From assembly GCA_017536555.1 (NCBI GenBank), contig JAFXHE010000003.1:24662-88661 (forward strand): DNA of 64,000 nucleotides, given 5' to 3'. Below the pieces are notes generated by a model. The model had not been told where the DNA came from. It ran no database searches and was given only the letters and a program-made list of their open reading frames with translations. This document shows positions 1 to 7,809 of this stretch, piece by piece. The first letter of the stretch is position 1, and every line of letters starts with the position of its first letter. This stretch comes from Alistipes sp. GTDB lineage: Bacteria > Bacteroidota > Bacteroidia > Bacteroidales > Rikenellaceae. A program made the translations under genes and the position numbers.

Positions 1-1124
1 TCGGCAAAGGCGTATAGTGCCAAAGGCTTTTCGCGCTGGTTGATAAAGGCGATAGCCTCATCCACGCAGCCCACCTCCACGATAGGCAGCACAGGCCCAA
101 ATATCTCCTCGGTCATAACGGGGCTATCCATAGCCACATTATCGAGCAGCGTAGGCTCGATGTACCTATCTTTGGCATCTACCCTGCCACCATACACCAC
201 CCTGCCGTCAGCCATATAGCCACTCACACGCTCAAAGGCGGCATCACTCACCATACGCACATAGTGTGGACTACGCTGCACATCGTCACCGTGAAGCTCG
301 CGCACAGCACGTCCGAACTCCTGCACGAAGAGCTCCTTTACGTCGCTTGCGACAAGCACATAGTCGGGGGCTATGCACGTCTGACCACAGTTGAGCGTCT
401 TTCCCCACGCTACACGTCGCGCAGCAACCCTTATATCGGCAGTGCTGTCTATCACCACAGGGCTCTTGCCACCCAGCTCCAGCACAACGGGTGTGAGGTG
501 CTCCGCAGCAGCACGCATAACTACACGTCCGAGTTTGGGTGAGCCCGTAAAGAAGATTACGTCGTAGCGGCAGGCAAGCAGCGCGGTGTTGACATCGCGG
601 TTGCCCTGCACTATGGCAACATACCTCGGGTCGTAGAGCTCGCGTATGAGCAGCTCTAACTCTTGTGCCACGTGCGGCACATAGGGCGAGGGCTTCAACA
701 CAGCACAGCACCCCGCAGCGATAGCACCTATAAGCGGGTTGAGGAGCAGCTGCACAGGATAGTTCCACGGAGCTATAATCAGCGACACGCCCAACGGCTC
801 GGTGATAATGGCACTACGCGACGGAAAGAGCATTAGCGGCGTACGCTTCTTGGAGGGTGCTGCCCAGCCGCGCAGATGCCTCTTGAAGTTCTCTATCTCC
901 ATTAACAGTATGGCTATCTCAGTCATATAAGCCTCCTCGTAGGACTTGTTGAGGTCTTTTTGTAGTGCCTCGCACAACGCCCTTTCGTGGCGACGTATAC
1001 CCTTCTCAAGCTTTATGAGCTGGTCGAGACGGAAATCTACAGAGCGCGTTACATCTGTTCGGAAGTAGGCGCGTTGCGCTGCAACGATGTCGCTGATGAG
1101 CGACGTAGGTGTATTCACAATCAT
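1..1124 (-). CDS. aldehyde dehydrogenase (3' end outside window)
   Basis: NAD(P)-dependent oxidation of an aldehyde to the acid, cytosolic. 374 residues are visible before the frame leaves the window; the family is usually about 450, so some 80 C-terminal residues are missing because of the window edge. Visible landmarks are the APWNYP cofactor-pocket motif, LELGGKSP with the general-base Glu, and NCGQTC with the catalytic Cys. The lack of an N-terminal extension and the PWNYP form fit the ALDH3-like class. The ATG at 1124 lies about 20 nt downstream of a good promoter, which supports this start. The substrate cannot be told. The gene is monocistronic as far as seen; the recombinase gene upstream is on the same strand but this gene has its own promoter. 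Confidence 0.9.
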   Translation of the reverse strand, partial: MIVNTPTSLISDIVAAQRAYFRTDVTRSVDFRLDQLIKLEKGIRRHERALCEALQKDLNKSYEEAYMTEIAILLMEIENFKRHLRGWAAPSKKRTPLMLFPSRSAIITEPLGVSLIIAPWNYPVQLLLNPLIGAIAAGCCAVLKPSPYVPHVAQELELLIRELYDPRYVAIVQGNRDVNTALLACRYDVIFFTGSPKLGRVVMRAAAEHLTPVVLELGGKSPVVIDSTADIRVAARRVAWGKTLNCGQTCIAPDYVLVASDVKELFVQEFGRAVRELHGDDVQRSPHYVRMVSDAAFERVSGYMADGRVVYGGRVDAKDRYIEPTLLDNVAMDSPVMTEEIFGPVLPIVEVGCVDEAIAFINQREKPLALYAFA

Positions 1125-1144
1125 AGTCGGTAACGTATTACATA

Positions 1145-1176
1145 CAAAGGTAAATCTTTTTCTTGAACTATGCAAA
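1145..1176 (-). promoter_or_regulatory. promoter of the aldehyde dehydrogenase gene
   Basis: On the minus strand TTTG (1173-1176) is followed after 20 nt by TACCTTTG (1145-1152), matching the Bacteroidetes TTTG-N19-21-TAnnTTTG consensus. Confidence 0.8.
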
Positions 1177-1183
1177 ATGCATA
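1169..1183. promoter_or_regulatory. perfect palindrome over the -33 box (candidate operator)
   Basis: TATGCA-AAA-TGCATA is a perfect 6-bp inverted repeat with a 3-bp centre. It covers the -33 box of the aldehyde dehydrogenase promoter, a position where a bound repressor would block RNA polymerase. No cognate regulator is visible nearby. Confidence 0.35.
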
Positions 1184-1205
1184 CACAAATGGCTCGGCAC
1201 TGCCC

Positions 1206-2408
1206 CTACAACGAACTTAATATAAGGGTATTGGCTCTATCTATGGCTACGTTGTCAAGCGACGTTAGATATATGCGCGTGGTGTTCTCCGAGTCGTGCC
1301 CCATACCCTCGCTTATCACCGACAGCGGGATATTCTTGCGGTGGGCAACACTCGCCCACGAGTGGCGTGCCACGTACATCGTCAGCGGCATCTCTATTTC
1401 GAGCATCTCGGCTACGCGCTTGAGGTTGGCGTTAACTCTGTGGGCAGCATATATATACTGCTTGCGTGCCGACCTCTTACTCGATGTGCTTATTATAGGC
1501 AGCAGATAGGGCGAGTGGGGGTTGTAGTACTTGTTGACTATATCCTGCATACACGCCTCCCAGCGTATGAACATCTGCTGTCCCGTCTTATGGCGGCAGT
1601 AGGTCAACACGCCATTATGGAGGTTGGACTTACGCAGATATGCCATATCCACAAACGACATACCTCGCGTATAAAACGAGAAGAGAAACATATCGCGGGC
1701 ATACTCCACCGAGGGCTTATAGCCTACATCGAGGTCGCGGATGCTGCGTATAGTCTTTAGCGGCAGTGCGCGCTTCACGGTCTTGGCGACACCCGTATAT
1801 ACGTGCTTAAAGGGTGAACGCTGCTTGGCGAGTCCTCTGTCTACGGCTCTGTTGTAGGCGGCACGCAGTATGCGCATATAGAACGACGAGCTGTTGGCAC
1901 ACACGCCTATATCGCGCAGATACGCCTCATATCGCTCTATAAGCTCCGCGTCGATATCCTCTATGGCTATGTCGCGCCCACGACGAAAGCGCATAAAGCT
2001 CTGTAGCGCAGAGGCGTATGTCTCCGATGTGCGTATCTTTCCCGCCTCGCGTAGTCGCTCTATCGTAAGGCGCATAAAGGGCATCAGCATAGCTGTATTT
2101 GCGCAGAATGCCGCAACAACATCGGCTGCACGATATGGTTTCTCGCGCTGTTCGAAGTACTCTACAAGGTGGCTAAAACGGTGCAGATCGTCCTTCATAG
2201 CGGTTGCCACACGCTGCAAATACTCCACGCGCTGTGGCTCGGCAGAGGATAGCTCGATGGTGGACGTGGCGGCGTTCCACTCCTCTGCATAGAGCCTATA
2301 CGCTGTTGAGTGAATACTCTTTTGACCTCTGTGGTAGACATTGTAATAGAGTGTACCCGACACGTCCGTTACGGTCGAGGGTCTAAATTTAACTTTAACA
2401 CTTGCCAT
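1206..2408 (-). CDS. tyrosine-type site-specific recombinase (Bacteroidetes integrase/invertase type)
   Basis: Cuts and rejoins DNA through a covalent 3'-phosphotyrosine. The 400 residues show an N-terminal arm-type region (about 1-90), a SAM-like core-binding domain (about 100-200) and a catalytic domain (about 215-395). Catalytic residues visible are Arg248 (YTRG), Lys274 (RHKTG), Arg348, His371 (GH) and the nucleophile Tyr380 (RIYL). Box II reads YVARHSW, so the usual HxxR His is Tyr345. Length and motifs match the Bacteroides integrase/Tsr invertase group. There is no tRNA, excisionase or mobilisation gene beside it, so it looks like an orphan recombinase; the inverted repeats at 3464-3595 are the only nearby candidate target. 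No clear TAnnTTTG promoter is seen upstream. Confidence 0.88.
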   Translation of the reverse strand: MASVKVKFRPSTVTDVSGTLYYNVYHRGQKSIHSTAYRLYAEEWNAATSTIELSSAEPQRVEYLQRVATAMKDDLHRFSHLVEYFEQREKPYRAADVVAAFCANTAMLMPFMRLTIERLREAGKIRTSETYASALQSFMRFRRGRDIAIEDIDAELIERYEAYLRDIGVCANSSSFYMRILRAAYNRAVDRGLAKQRSPFKHVYTGVAKTVKRALPLKTIRSIRDLDVGYKPSVEYARDMFLFSFYTRGMSFVDMAYLRKSNLHNGVLTYCRHKTGQQMFIRWEACMQDIVNKYYNPHSPYLLPIISTSSKRSARKQYIYAAHRVNANLKRVAEMLEIEMPLTMYVARHSWASVAHRKNIPLSVISEGMGHDSENTTRIYLTSLDNVAIDRANTLILSSL

Positions 2409-2502
2409 AATAACATATATTTAAGAGTGAATATCTCGATACCTCACATCCACATTAAGTTAAATATAAGTCTTTATCGCAAGCTCTACAACAGTAGATA
2501 CA

Positions 2503-2537
2503 CAAAAATCCCGAGAACTCGCAGCGAGCCTCGGGAT
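2503..2537 (-). terminator. intrinsic terminator of the outer-membrane barrel gene
   Basis: ATCCCGAG (2508-2515) pairs with CTCGGGAT (2530-2537), with an inner CTCG/CGAG pair; read on the minus strand the stem is followed by a run of five T. Confidence 0.8.
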
Positions 2538-2579
2538 ATTACCATTTTTTGGCAGATGTCTACCTATGCTGTCTATCCG

Positions 2580-3176
2580 TTAGAAGTAGTATGTAGCAGT
2601 CACACCAAAGTTATAAAGACCGCTCCAGAAGAAGTCGGAGTAAGCACCCTTTTCAAAGCCGTGCTTCTTCATACCGTAGGCGATAGAGGGACCCAAGACG
2701 GGTGTGTAGTCTACCGACAGACGGATAGGCACTTCGCGGAACTCGAAGCCAAACTTCGCAGAGCCCGACACACCGAGGTACATATAGTTCTTGGCACCAC
2801 CAATGTTAAGACCTGCACCAGCATCGAGGAACCACGTACCAGCGCGAGGTGTCCAGTCCCAATTATAACACTTCCAGTAGTGCAAAGCAGTGAAGTCGGC
2901 ACAAACACCGCCCACATAGCCAAGATCCCAGCCAGCAAGCGTGAAGTACATACGGCTGCTATAAAGCATACCGAAACGAGCCTCGAAATAGCAGTCATCG
3001 TTATACGCAAAGTCGGCTACAGCCTGCAAGCCAGTATCACCAAGGCGCAAACCGACCTCCCAGCTGCTCGGGTTTTTAGCATTATTTACCACCCTGCCAT
3101 AGTCGGTTTCAAACTGCGCAAAGGCAGTAGTTGTGCAGAGCATAGCCACCAATAGAATTGCAAATTTCTTCATCAT
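2580..3176 (-). CDS. small outer-membrane beta-barrel protein, function unknown
   Basis: 198 residues with a clear signal peptide (MMKKFAILLVAMLCTTTAFA, cleavage before QFET). The mature part alternates hydrophobic and polar residues with many Tyr, Trp, Phe and Gly, and ends in aromatic residues (TYYF), as expected of a small outer-membrane barrel exported through BAM. No family could be named with confidence. It is a single-gene unit with its own promoter (3260-3291) and terminator (2503-2537). Function, substrate and partners are not visible in the sequence; a porin-like or structural role is only a guess. Confidence 0.75.
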   Translation of the reverse strand: MMKKFAILLVAMLCTTTAFAQFETDYGRVVNNAKNPSSWEVGLRLGDTGLQAVADFAYNDDCYFEARFGMLYSSRMYFTLAGWDLGYVGGVCADFTALHYWKCYNWDWTPRAGTWFLDAGAGLNIGGAKNYMYLGVSGSAKFGFEFREVPIRLSVDYTPVLGPSIAYGMKKHGFEKGAYSDFFWSGLYNFGVTATYYF

Positions 3177-3259
3177 AATACAACGGTTTTAATTATTTTT
3201 ACATATCTCTACTTGCGTTACAGGGACGACGATGTTATCGCCTAATGAAAATTCATTTA

Positions 3260-3291
3260 CAAATATAGGATTTTTTTTTCAAAGGAGCAAA
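3260..3291 (-). promoter_or_regulatory. promoter of the outer-membrane barrel gene
   Basis: Minus strand TTTG (3288-3291), 20-nt spacer, TATATTTG (3260-3267). It implies a 5' leader of roughly 75 nt before the ATG at 3176. Confidence 0.8.
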
Positions 3292-3322
3292 TAATTGGAA
3301 AATTATGGCTGGCAGAGCAGGA

Positions 3323-3428
3323 TGTGGCGGGGTTGGCAGAGCGTGGAGTTGGCGATGTGCAGGGGTGTGGCGTGGTTGGTAGAGCGTGGAGTTGGCGGTG
3401 TACAGGGGTGTGGCGTGGTTGGCAGAGC
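3323..3428. repeat. 43-bp tandem repeat, 2.5 copies
   Basis: Units at 3323-3365 and 3366-3408 plus a 20-bp partial copy at 3409-3428 start TGTGGCG and contain GGTTGG(C/T)AGAGCGTGGAG. A 23-bp flank (GG(C/T)TGGCAGAGCAGGATG...) occurs on both sides of the array, at about 3307 and 3417. The strand is strongly G-rich. This repeat and the inverted repeats to its right fill the 3292-3601 gap; I see no convincing gene here. Confidence 0.8.
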
Positions 3429-3463
3429 AGGATGTGGCGTAGGTTGGATAGGGCTTGATAGGA

Positions 3464-3595
3464 TAGGGCGGAATAGGATTTAATAGTGCTCGATAGGGTT
3501 TCCCCTACTCCGTACTATCTCACCATATTCCGCCCTATTTCGCCCTATACTCTCGCGCAATAGCCGCTCACTAAAGCCGCTCCTATTCCGCCCTA
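3464..3595. repeat. inverted repeats built on TAGGGCGGAATAGGA
   Basis: TAGGGCGGAATAGGA at 3464-3478 is repeated in perfect inverted form at 3581-3595 (15 bp, about 102 bp between), with another inverted 12-bp copy at 3526-3537 and further CGCCCTA and AGCCGCTC repeats. It lies between the 3' end of the pseudouridine synthase gene and the barrel-gene promoter. It may form alternative stem-loops, or be a recombination target. Confidence 0.75.
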
Positions 3596-3601
3596 AAGCT
3601 G

Positions 3602-4855
3602 CTACTCGTACTGACCTGTCTTGAGGCGCATAACCTCATCTTTTGTAAGGAAACGCCAAGCACCGCGCTTAAGATTCTTCTTTGTAAGACCAGCATAGTA
3701 TACACGATCCAACTTCTGGACATTGTAGCCGAGGTGCTCGAACATACGGCGCACAATACGGTTGCGTCCCGAGTGAATCTCGATACCTATCTCGCGCTTA
3801 TCCTCGCTGGCGTATGCCACCTCGTCGGCATATATCTCGCCATCTTCGAGCGTGATACCCTCTGTTAGCGTATCCATATCGGCACGCGTAAGTGGCTTAT
3901 CGAGTGACACCTGATATATCTTCTTCTTGCGGCACGAGGGGTGTGTCAGCTGGCGTGTGATATCACCATCATTGGTTATAAGCAACAGACCCAGCGAGTT
4001 CTTGTCGAGACGACCTACGGGGTATACACGCTCTGTGCAGGCACCCTTAACAAGATCCATCACGGTCTTGTCGGCATATGGGTCATCAAGAGATGTAACA
4101 TAGCCCTTGGGCTTGTTGAGTACCATATATACATTCTTCTCGCCCTGCAAACGCTCGTCGTTGAAACGCACCTCGTCAGTGGGCAAAATCTTTGTACCAA
4201 GCTCCGTTACAACCTGACCATTCACAGTCACGACACCTGCCAGGATGAAGTCATCAGCCTCACGACGTGAGCATACACCCGACTGCGATATAAAGCGGTT
4301 TAGACGTATCTCCCCCGTCTGGCGGTTGGGGTTGTACTTGGGATAGCTACGCGGCTTGTCGTCACCCGACCTTGTGCCATAGCTGCGCTTGTCATCGCTC
4401 GCCTTTGTGCCATAGCTGCGCTTGCTGCCACCCTTTGCTGTGGGCTTGTAGCCCTCGTTGCGTGTGTTACGGCTGCTGCTGCCGCCCTTAAATGAGGGAC
4501 GCTTACCACCCTCCGATGCGCTGCGACTACCACGCTCCGTGCGGTTGCCATACTCTGTGCGACCACCACGCTCCGTGCGGTTGCCACGCTCTGTGCGCTC
4601 CTCACGCTGCTCCTCACGACGACGCGGACGCTCATACTCCGAGCGCAGACGGTTGTCATCGGTAAAGTGCGGATTAAACGATGCACGCTTATTGGCTGAA
4701 TGTGCTCTTGGCGAGAACTCTCGCTGTCCCTCGTTATCAGCCTCTCGGCGAGGGCGGGGACTACGCTCAACGCGCTCCGTAGAGCTTACTCGCTGACGCT
4801 TGTCACGTGCAAAGCGTGAAAGGTTAGCCGTTGAGTCTGTGTTTGAATTTTTCAT
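3602..4855 (-). CDS. RluB/RsuA-family ribosomal RNA pseudouridine synthase with long disordered N-terminus
   Basis: Isomerises a specific uridine in rRNA to pseudouridine. From the chosen ATG it has 417 residues. The first ~175 are a low-complexity Arg/Glu/Ser/Gly region with TERG-type repeats; then come an S4 RNA-binding domain (LNRFISQSGVCSRREAD...), the catalytic domain with GRLDKNSLGLLL (Asp284 is the nucleophile) and a conserved C-terminus (HSGRNRIVRRMFEHLG). An in-frame ATG at 4933 is 26 codons longer but lies upstream of the -7 box (4883-4890), so the ATG at 4855 was chosen. The LNKPKGYVTS and RRMFEHLG motifs favour RluB (23S U2605) over other branches, but the target is inferred. Transcribed divergently from the MATE gene. 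Confidence 0.9.
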   Translation of the reverse strand: MKNSNTDSTANLSRFARDKRQRVSSTERVERSPRPRREADNEGQREFSPRAHSANKRASFNPHFTDDNRLRSEYERPRRREEQREERTERGNRTERGGRTEYGNRTERGSRSASEGGKRPSFKGGSSSRNTRNEGYKPTAKGGSKRSYGTKASDDKRSYGTRSGDDKPRSYPKYNPNRQTGEIRLNRFISQSGVCSRREADDFILAGVVTVNGQVVTELGTKILPTDEVRFNDERLQGEKNVYMVLNKPKGYVTSLDDPYADKTVMDLVKGACTERVYPVGRLDKNSLGLLLITNDGDITRQLTHPSCRKKKIYQVSLDKPLTRADMDTLTEGITLEDGEIYADEVAYASEDKREIGIEIHSGRNRIVRRMFEHLGYNVQKLDRVYYAGLTKKNLKRGAWRFLTKDEVMRLKTGQYE

Positions 4856-4882
4856 CTTGATAATATTATAAATAATGTGCGG

Positions 4883-4912
4883 CAAAGGTAACCATTTTTT
4901 TTGGTTTTCAAA
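4883..4912 (-). promoter_or_regulatory. promoter of the pseudouridine synthase gene
   Basis: Minus strand TTTG (4909-4912), 18-nt spacer, TACCTTTG (4883-4890). This fixes the start codon at 4855. Confidence 0.8.
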
Positions 4913-4964
4913 ATAAAACAAATTGTGTGCCATATTATCTGTGATAATATTTCGGAATTTGTAT

Positions 4965-4972
4965 TACCTTTG
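4965..4972 (+). promoter_or_regulatory. -7 box of the MATE gene promoter
   Basis: TACCTTTG 21 nt before the ATG at 4993; the -33 region is weak. It faces away from the promoter at 4883-4912, forming a compact divergent control region. Confidence 0.7.
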
Positions 4973-4992
4973 TGGCGTTAAGAGCAATATAT

Positions 4993-6327
4993 ATGAATAG
5001 AGAGATTCTTCGAATAGCTATACCCAACATAATATCAAATATCACAGTGCCCCTTATGGGCATCGTCTCAACAGCCATCGCAGGACGTGTGGGCAATGGT
5101 GATGCCGCCACAACCATAGGTGCGTTATCCATAGGCGTTGCCATCTTCAACTTCATATACTGGAACTGCTCCTTTATACGTATGGGCACGAGTGGTCTTA
5201 CGGCACAAGCCTTTGGCGCAGAGCACCACAAGGAGTACTCGCTGATGCTGTGGCGTGCCCTGATAGTTGCTCTCGGCGTGGGCGTAGTAGCCTTTGCGTT
5301 GCAATACCCTATCGGCGAGCTCTCTATATGGTTTATGAGCACAGGCTCCGAGGAGATCGACACCCTTATATCAGACTACTTCTACACGCGCATCTGGGCA
5401 GTGCCTGCGGGCATACTCCTCTTCGCCTTCAACGGCTGGCTTACAGGTATGCAGAATGCCATAGTGCCGATGAGTGTCGCCATACTTGTAAACGTCATCC
5501 ACATAGCGTGCAGCTACCTCTTCTCGATAGTTGGCACAATGGGACTTGAGGGCATAGCCCTCGGCTCGGTGGTGGCACAGTGGACAGGCGTAGCTGTTAT
5601 GGTGGTGATAATAACGCTTATGTATCGCAAGCGTATTGTCAAGGTCACCTTAAGCGAGGTTATGGATATGGCTGCTATGCGCAAGTTCTTCAGTATCAAT
5701 GGCGATATCATAGTGCGCACATTCTGTCTTGTTGCCGTCTACACCTTCTTCACAAAGGCATCGGCAGATACGGGCGATAAGAACATACTCGCAGTCAACG
5801 CAATGCTCCTGCAGCTGTTCACACTCTTCTCGTATATGAACGACGGCTTCGCCTATGCTGCCGAGGCACTCACAGGCAGGTTTATAGGCGCGCGCGATGA
5901 GAGCTCATTGCGTCGTGCCATAAAGCTCTGCATAGTATGGTGTTTTGTGGTGTCTATAATCTTCGTAGGTGTCTACGTAGGCTGGTGGGAGGATATCTTT
6001 GCACTGCTCGTAGACAAGAGTGCCGACATAGATACCCTCATAGATGTTGCCCGCAACTACATAGGCTGGATAATAGTGATACCCATAGCCTCGGCACTCC
6101 CCTTTGTTATGGATGGTATAATGGTGGGTGCAACACGTAGCCGCATAATGCGCAACTCGATGATATACTCGTCGATATGCTACTTCATAATTCTCTATGG
6201 CTTGGGCTGGCTCATAGGCAACAACGCCCTATGGATGGCATTTACGATGTATATGTTCCTGCGTGGCGCGTTCCAATACTTTATGTCACATCGCCTGCAC
6301 GACATCTACGCCGAGAGCAGGAAGTAG
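4993..6327 (+). CDS. MATE-family multidrug/metabolite exporter
   Basis: Inner-membrane antiporter of the multidrug and toxin extrusion family, which exports cationic drugs or metabolites using a Na+ or H+ gradient. 444 residues, about the family length, with some twelve hydrophobic segments in two similar halves; the start (IPNIISNITVPLMGIVSTAIAGRVG) and the following GTSGLTAQAFGA segment are typical. The sequence resembles the DinF-like branch. A GTG at 4972 in frame would add seven residues but sits inside the -7 box, so the ATG at 4993 is used. The substrate is unknown. It converges with the HD-domain operon 24 bp downstream with no clear terminator hairpin between. Confidence 0.88.
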   Translation: MNREILRIAIPNIISNITVPLMGIVSTAIAGRVGNGDAATTIGALSIGVAIFNFIYWNCSFIRMGTSGLTAQAFGAEHHKEYSLMLWRALIVALGVGVVAFALQYPIGELSIWFMSTGSEEIDTLISDYFYTRIWAVPAGILLFAFNGWLTGMQNAIVPMSVAILVNVIHIACSYLFSIVGTMGLEGIALGSVVAQWTGVAVMVVIITLMYRKRIVKVTLSEVMDMAAMRKFFSINGDIIVRTFCLVAVYTFFTKASADTGDKNILAVNAMLLQLFTLFSYMNDGFAYAAEALTGRFIGARDESSLRRAIKLCIVWCFVVSIIFVGVYVGWWEDIFALLVDKSADIDTLIDVARNYIGWIIVIPIASALPFVMDGIMVGATRSRIMRNSMIYSSICYFIILYGLGWLIGNNALWMAFTMYMFLRGAFQYFMSHRLHDIYAESRK

Positions 6328-6351
6328 CTGTCTTACGCCTACGCCACTACC

Positions 6352-6987
6352 CTACACCTCGGTAAGGGAGGCATATATCCTGTCGTAGCACCTACGTAGC
6401 TGCACTCTGTCGGCAATGAGTTGTCGCAGGCTCTCAAGACGTGCGGCATTCTCCGACTCGGCTATCCACAATCGCAAGTAGCCACCGTAGTAGTACTTCT
6501 GCATAAGGTGCTCCACCATACGCTCATAGCCCTCCTCACGGTCTAAATCGGGATGGTTGGCAAGGGTGAATTGTATCGTGCGACGTAGTATCGTCTCGCT
6601 ATCAATGACACGGTCAGCCTCGGCAACGATGCACCCATAGATGGTGCGTGGTGCCCGCTTCAAGGAGGCACGATGATCCTCAACGGCAGCCGCCATAACA
6701 TCTATCTGCTCCGCCGTAAACCAGCGACATAGCTCTCTATCTTCGCGCAGTATAACGCCCGATGCAAGGTGGTGGGTATCGCGCCCCGCAACAAGCCCCG
6801 TGTCGTGGTAGGCGGCAATGGCGTAGACCATATTGACATCTACGTCATAGTGTTGCGACAGCTTGAGGCTCTGGCTGATGACCGTCATAGCGTGGTCACG
6901 TCGATGTGCTAAATCAAACGTATCGTAGCGCGGAAGTATCTCACGCTCGACATATTCGCGTAGGTCGCTATCTACCAAATGCTCCAT
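6352..6987 (-). CDS. HD-domain phosphohydrolase-like protein
   Basis: Likely metal-dependent phosphohydrolase, cytosolic. From the ATG at 6987 (211 residues) the HD motifs are His28 and His32 (AHRRDH), His61-Asp62 (AYHDTG), His105 (EDHRAS) and Asp125 (EADRV), so the metal site looks complete. This pattern is common in single-domain HD proteins annotated only as hydrolases; nothing identifies the substrate. A GTG at 6996 is an alternative start. The gene overlaps the 3' end of the esterase gene by about 20 bp, so it is the last gene of the M16-M16-esterase-HD operon and probably translationally coupled. Confidence 0.8.
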   Translation of the reverse strand: MEHLVDSDLREYVEREILPRYDTFDLAHRRDHAMTVISQSLKLSQHYDVDVNMVYAIAAYHDTGLVAGRDTHHLASGVILREDRELCRWFTAEQIDVMAAAVEDHRASLKRAPRTIYGCIVAEADRVIDSETILRRTIQFTLANHPDLDREEGYERMVEHLMQKYYYGGYLRLWIAESENAARLESLRQLIADRVQLRRCYDRIYASLTEV

Positions 6988-7798
6988 CTGCCACACGTCT
7001 TACTACATCCAACAATATGTGGTGGGCAGGCTCTGCCATAGCACCGTGGTCGTAGCCATCAAGCTCATATATCTCCACGGCTGGGTGTCCCACCAACTTA
7101 AGCATACGCCACATATAGGCATTCTCCTCGTAGCGACCAAAGAGCTCACGCTCACGATCTCCCGATATTATGATATATGGCGGTGCATCGGGACGTATAT
7201 GGTACAACGGCGCATACTCGTCAACGAGCGGTTGCATCTCCGACATACCGCGCACACGCCTATTAGCAAAGTGCGTTATAACCTGACCACTAAACGGCAC
7301 CAGGGCGGCAATAGCATCGGCATCCACCTCATACTTCGCCAACCACTGCTTGTCGAGACCTATCATACTTGTAAGGTAGCCACCTGCAGAGTGCCCCGAC
7401 ACAACAATCTTGTCGGCAGAGCCACCATAGCGAGCTATGTTGCTAAATGTCCACGCCACAGCGGCAGCAGCATCGTCGATGCAGTCATCTATCGTAGCAC
7501 GTGGCATAAGGCGGTAGTTGACAGCAACAACCACTATGCCGTGCTCTTTAAGCTGCCTCGGAATATATCGCTCGCCACCCGTAAGTCCTCCACCGTGAAA
7601 CCATACAACGACCTCACACTCATCGCCCCCTACAGGGTAGTATACATCGAGCATACAACGCTCACACGCATACTCATCGGCAGTCGAATAGCAGATACTC
7701 TCCTCAATGCGATACTCCTGCGCCACGACAGTCCCAACAGCTCCGACAGCTCCGACAGCCGAGAGTATAAACGCCACAATATATAAAAATCTTCTCAT
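6968..7798 (-). CDS. secreted alpha/beta-hydrolase (esterase/lipase family)
   Basis: Probable carboxylester hydrolase of the esterase/lipase (COG0657) group. The 276 residues begin with a hydrophobic signal segment ending in VVAQ (about residue 27), so export to the periplasm or outside is expected. The oxyanion motif HGGG (68-71), the nucleophile elbow GHSAGG (Ser137), an acid in SGDRE (Asp214) and YDHG (His251) give a complete triad. The ATG at 7798 is preferred to a GTG at 7804. It lies 11 bp after the M16-like gene and overlaps the HD gene. Many such enzymes in Bacteroidetes deacetylate glycans, but no glycan genes are nearby, so the substrate is open. Confidence 0.82.
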   Translation of the reverse strand: MRRFLYIVAFILSAVGAVGAVGTVVAQEYRIEESICYSTADEYACERCMLDVYYPVGGDECEVVVWFHGGGLTGGERYIPRQLKEHGIVVVAVNYRLMPRATIDDCIDDAAAAVAWTFSNIARYGGSADKIVVSGHSAGGYLTSMIGLDKQWLAKYEVDADAIAALVPFSGQVITHFANRRVRGMSEMQPLVDEYAPLYHIRPDAPPYIIISGDRERELFGRYEENAYMWRMLKLVGHPAVEIYELDGYDHGAMAEPAHHILLDVVRRVADGAFGR

Positions 7799-7809
7799 AG
7801 CCACAACCT

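Noticed and set aside
2310-3155. 281-residue plus-strand frame
   Set aside because: Antisense shadow of the recombinase start and the barrel gene; no promoter or domain.
3323-3428. CRISPR-like array
   Set aside because: Units are directly joined without spacers and no cas genes are present.
3295-3483. 62-residue plus-strand frame over the tandem repeat
   Set aside because: Its composition (Gly/Val/Arg from repeated DNA) follows the repeat; no promoter or start context.
1125-3600. Integrated mobile element around the recombinase
   Set aside because: No att repeats, relaxase, excisionase or tRNA target in reach; both neighbours are ordinary genes with own promoters.
4856-4933. 26-residue N-terminal extension of the pseudouridine synthase
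   Set aside because: It would start upstream of the -7 box (4883-4890), so it would not be on the transcript.
7019-7786. 255-residue plus-strand frame
   Set aside because: Lies wholly opposite the esterase gene, which has a complete catalytic triad.
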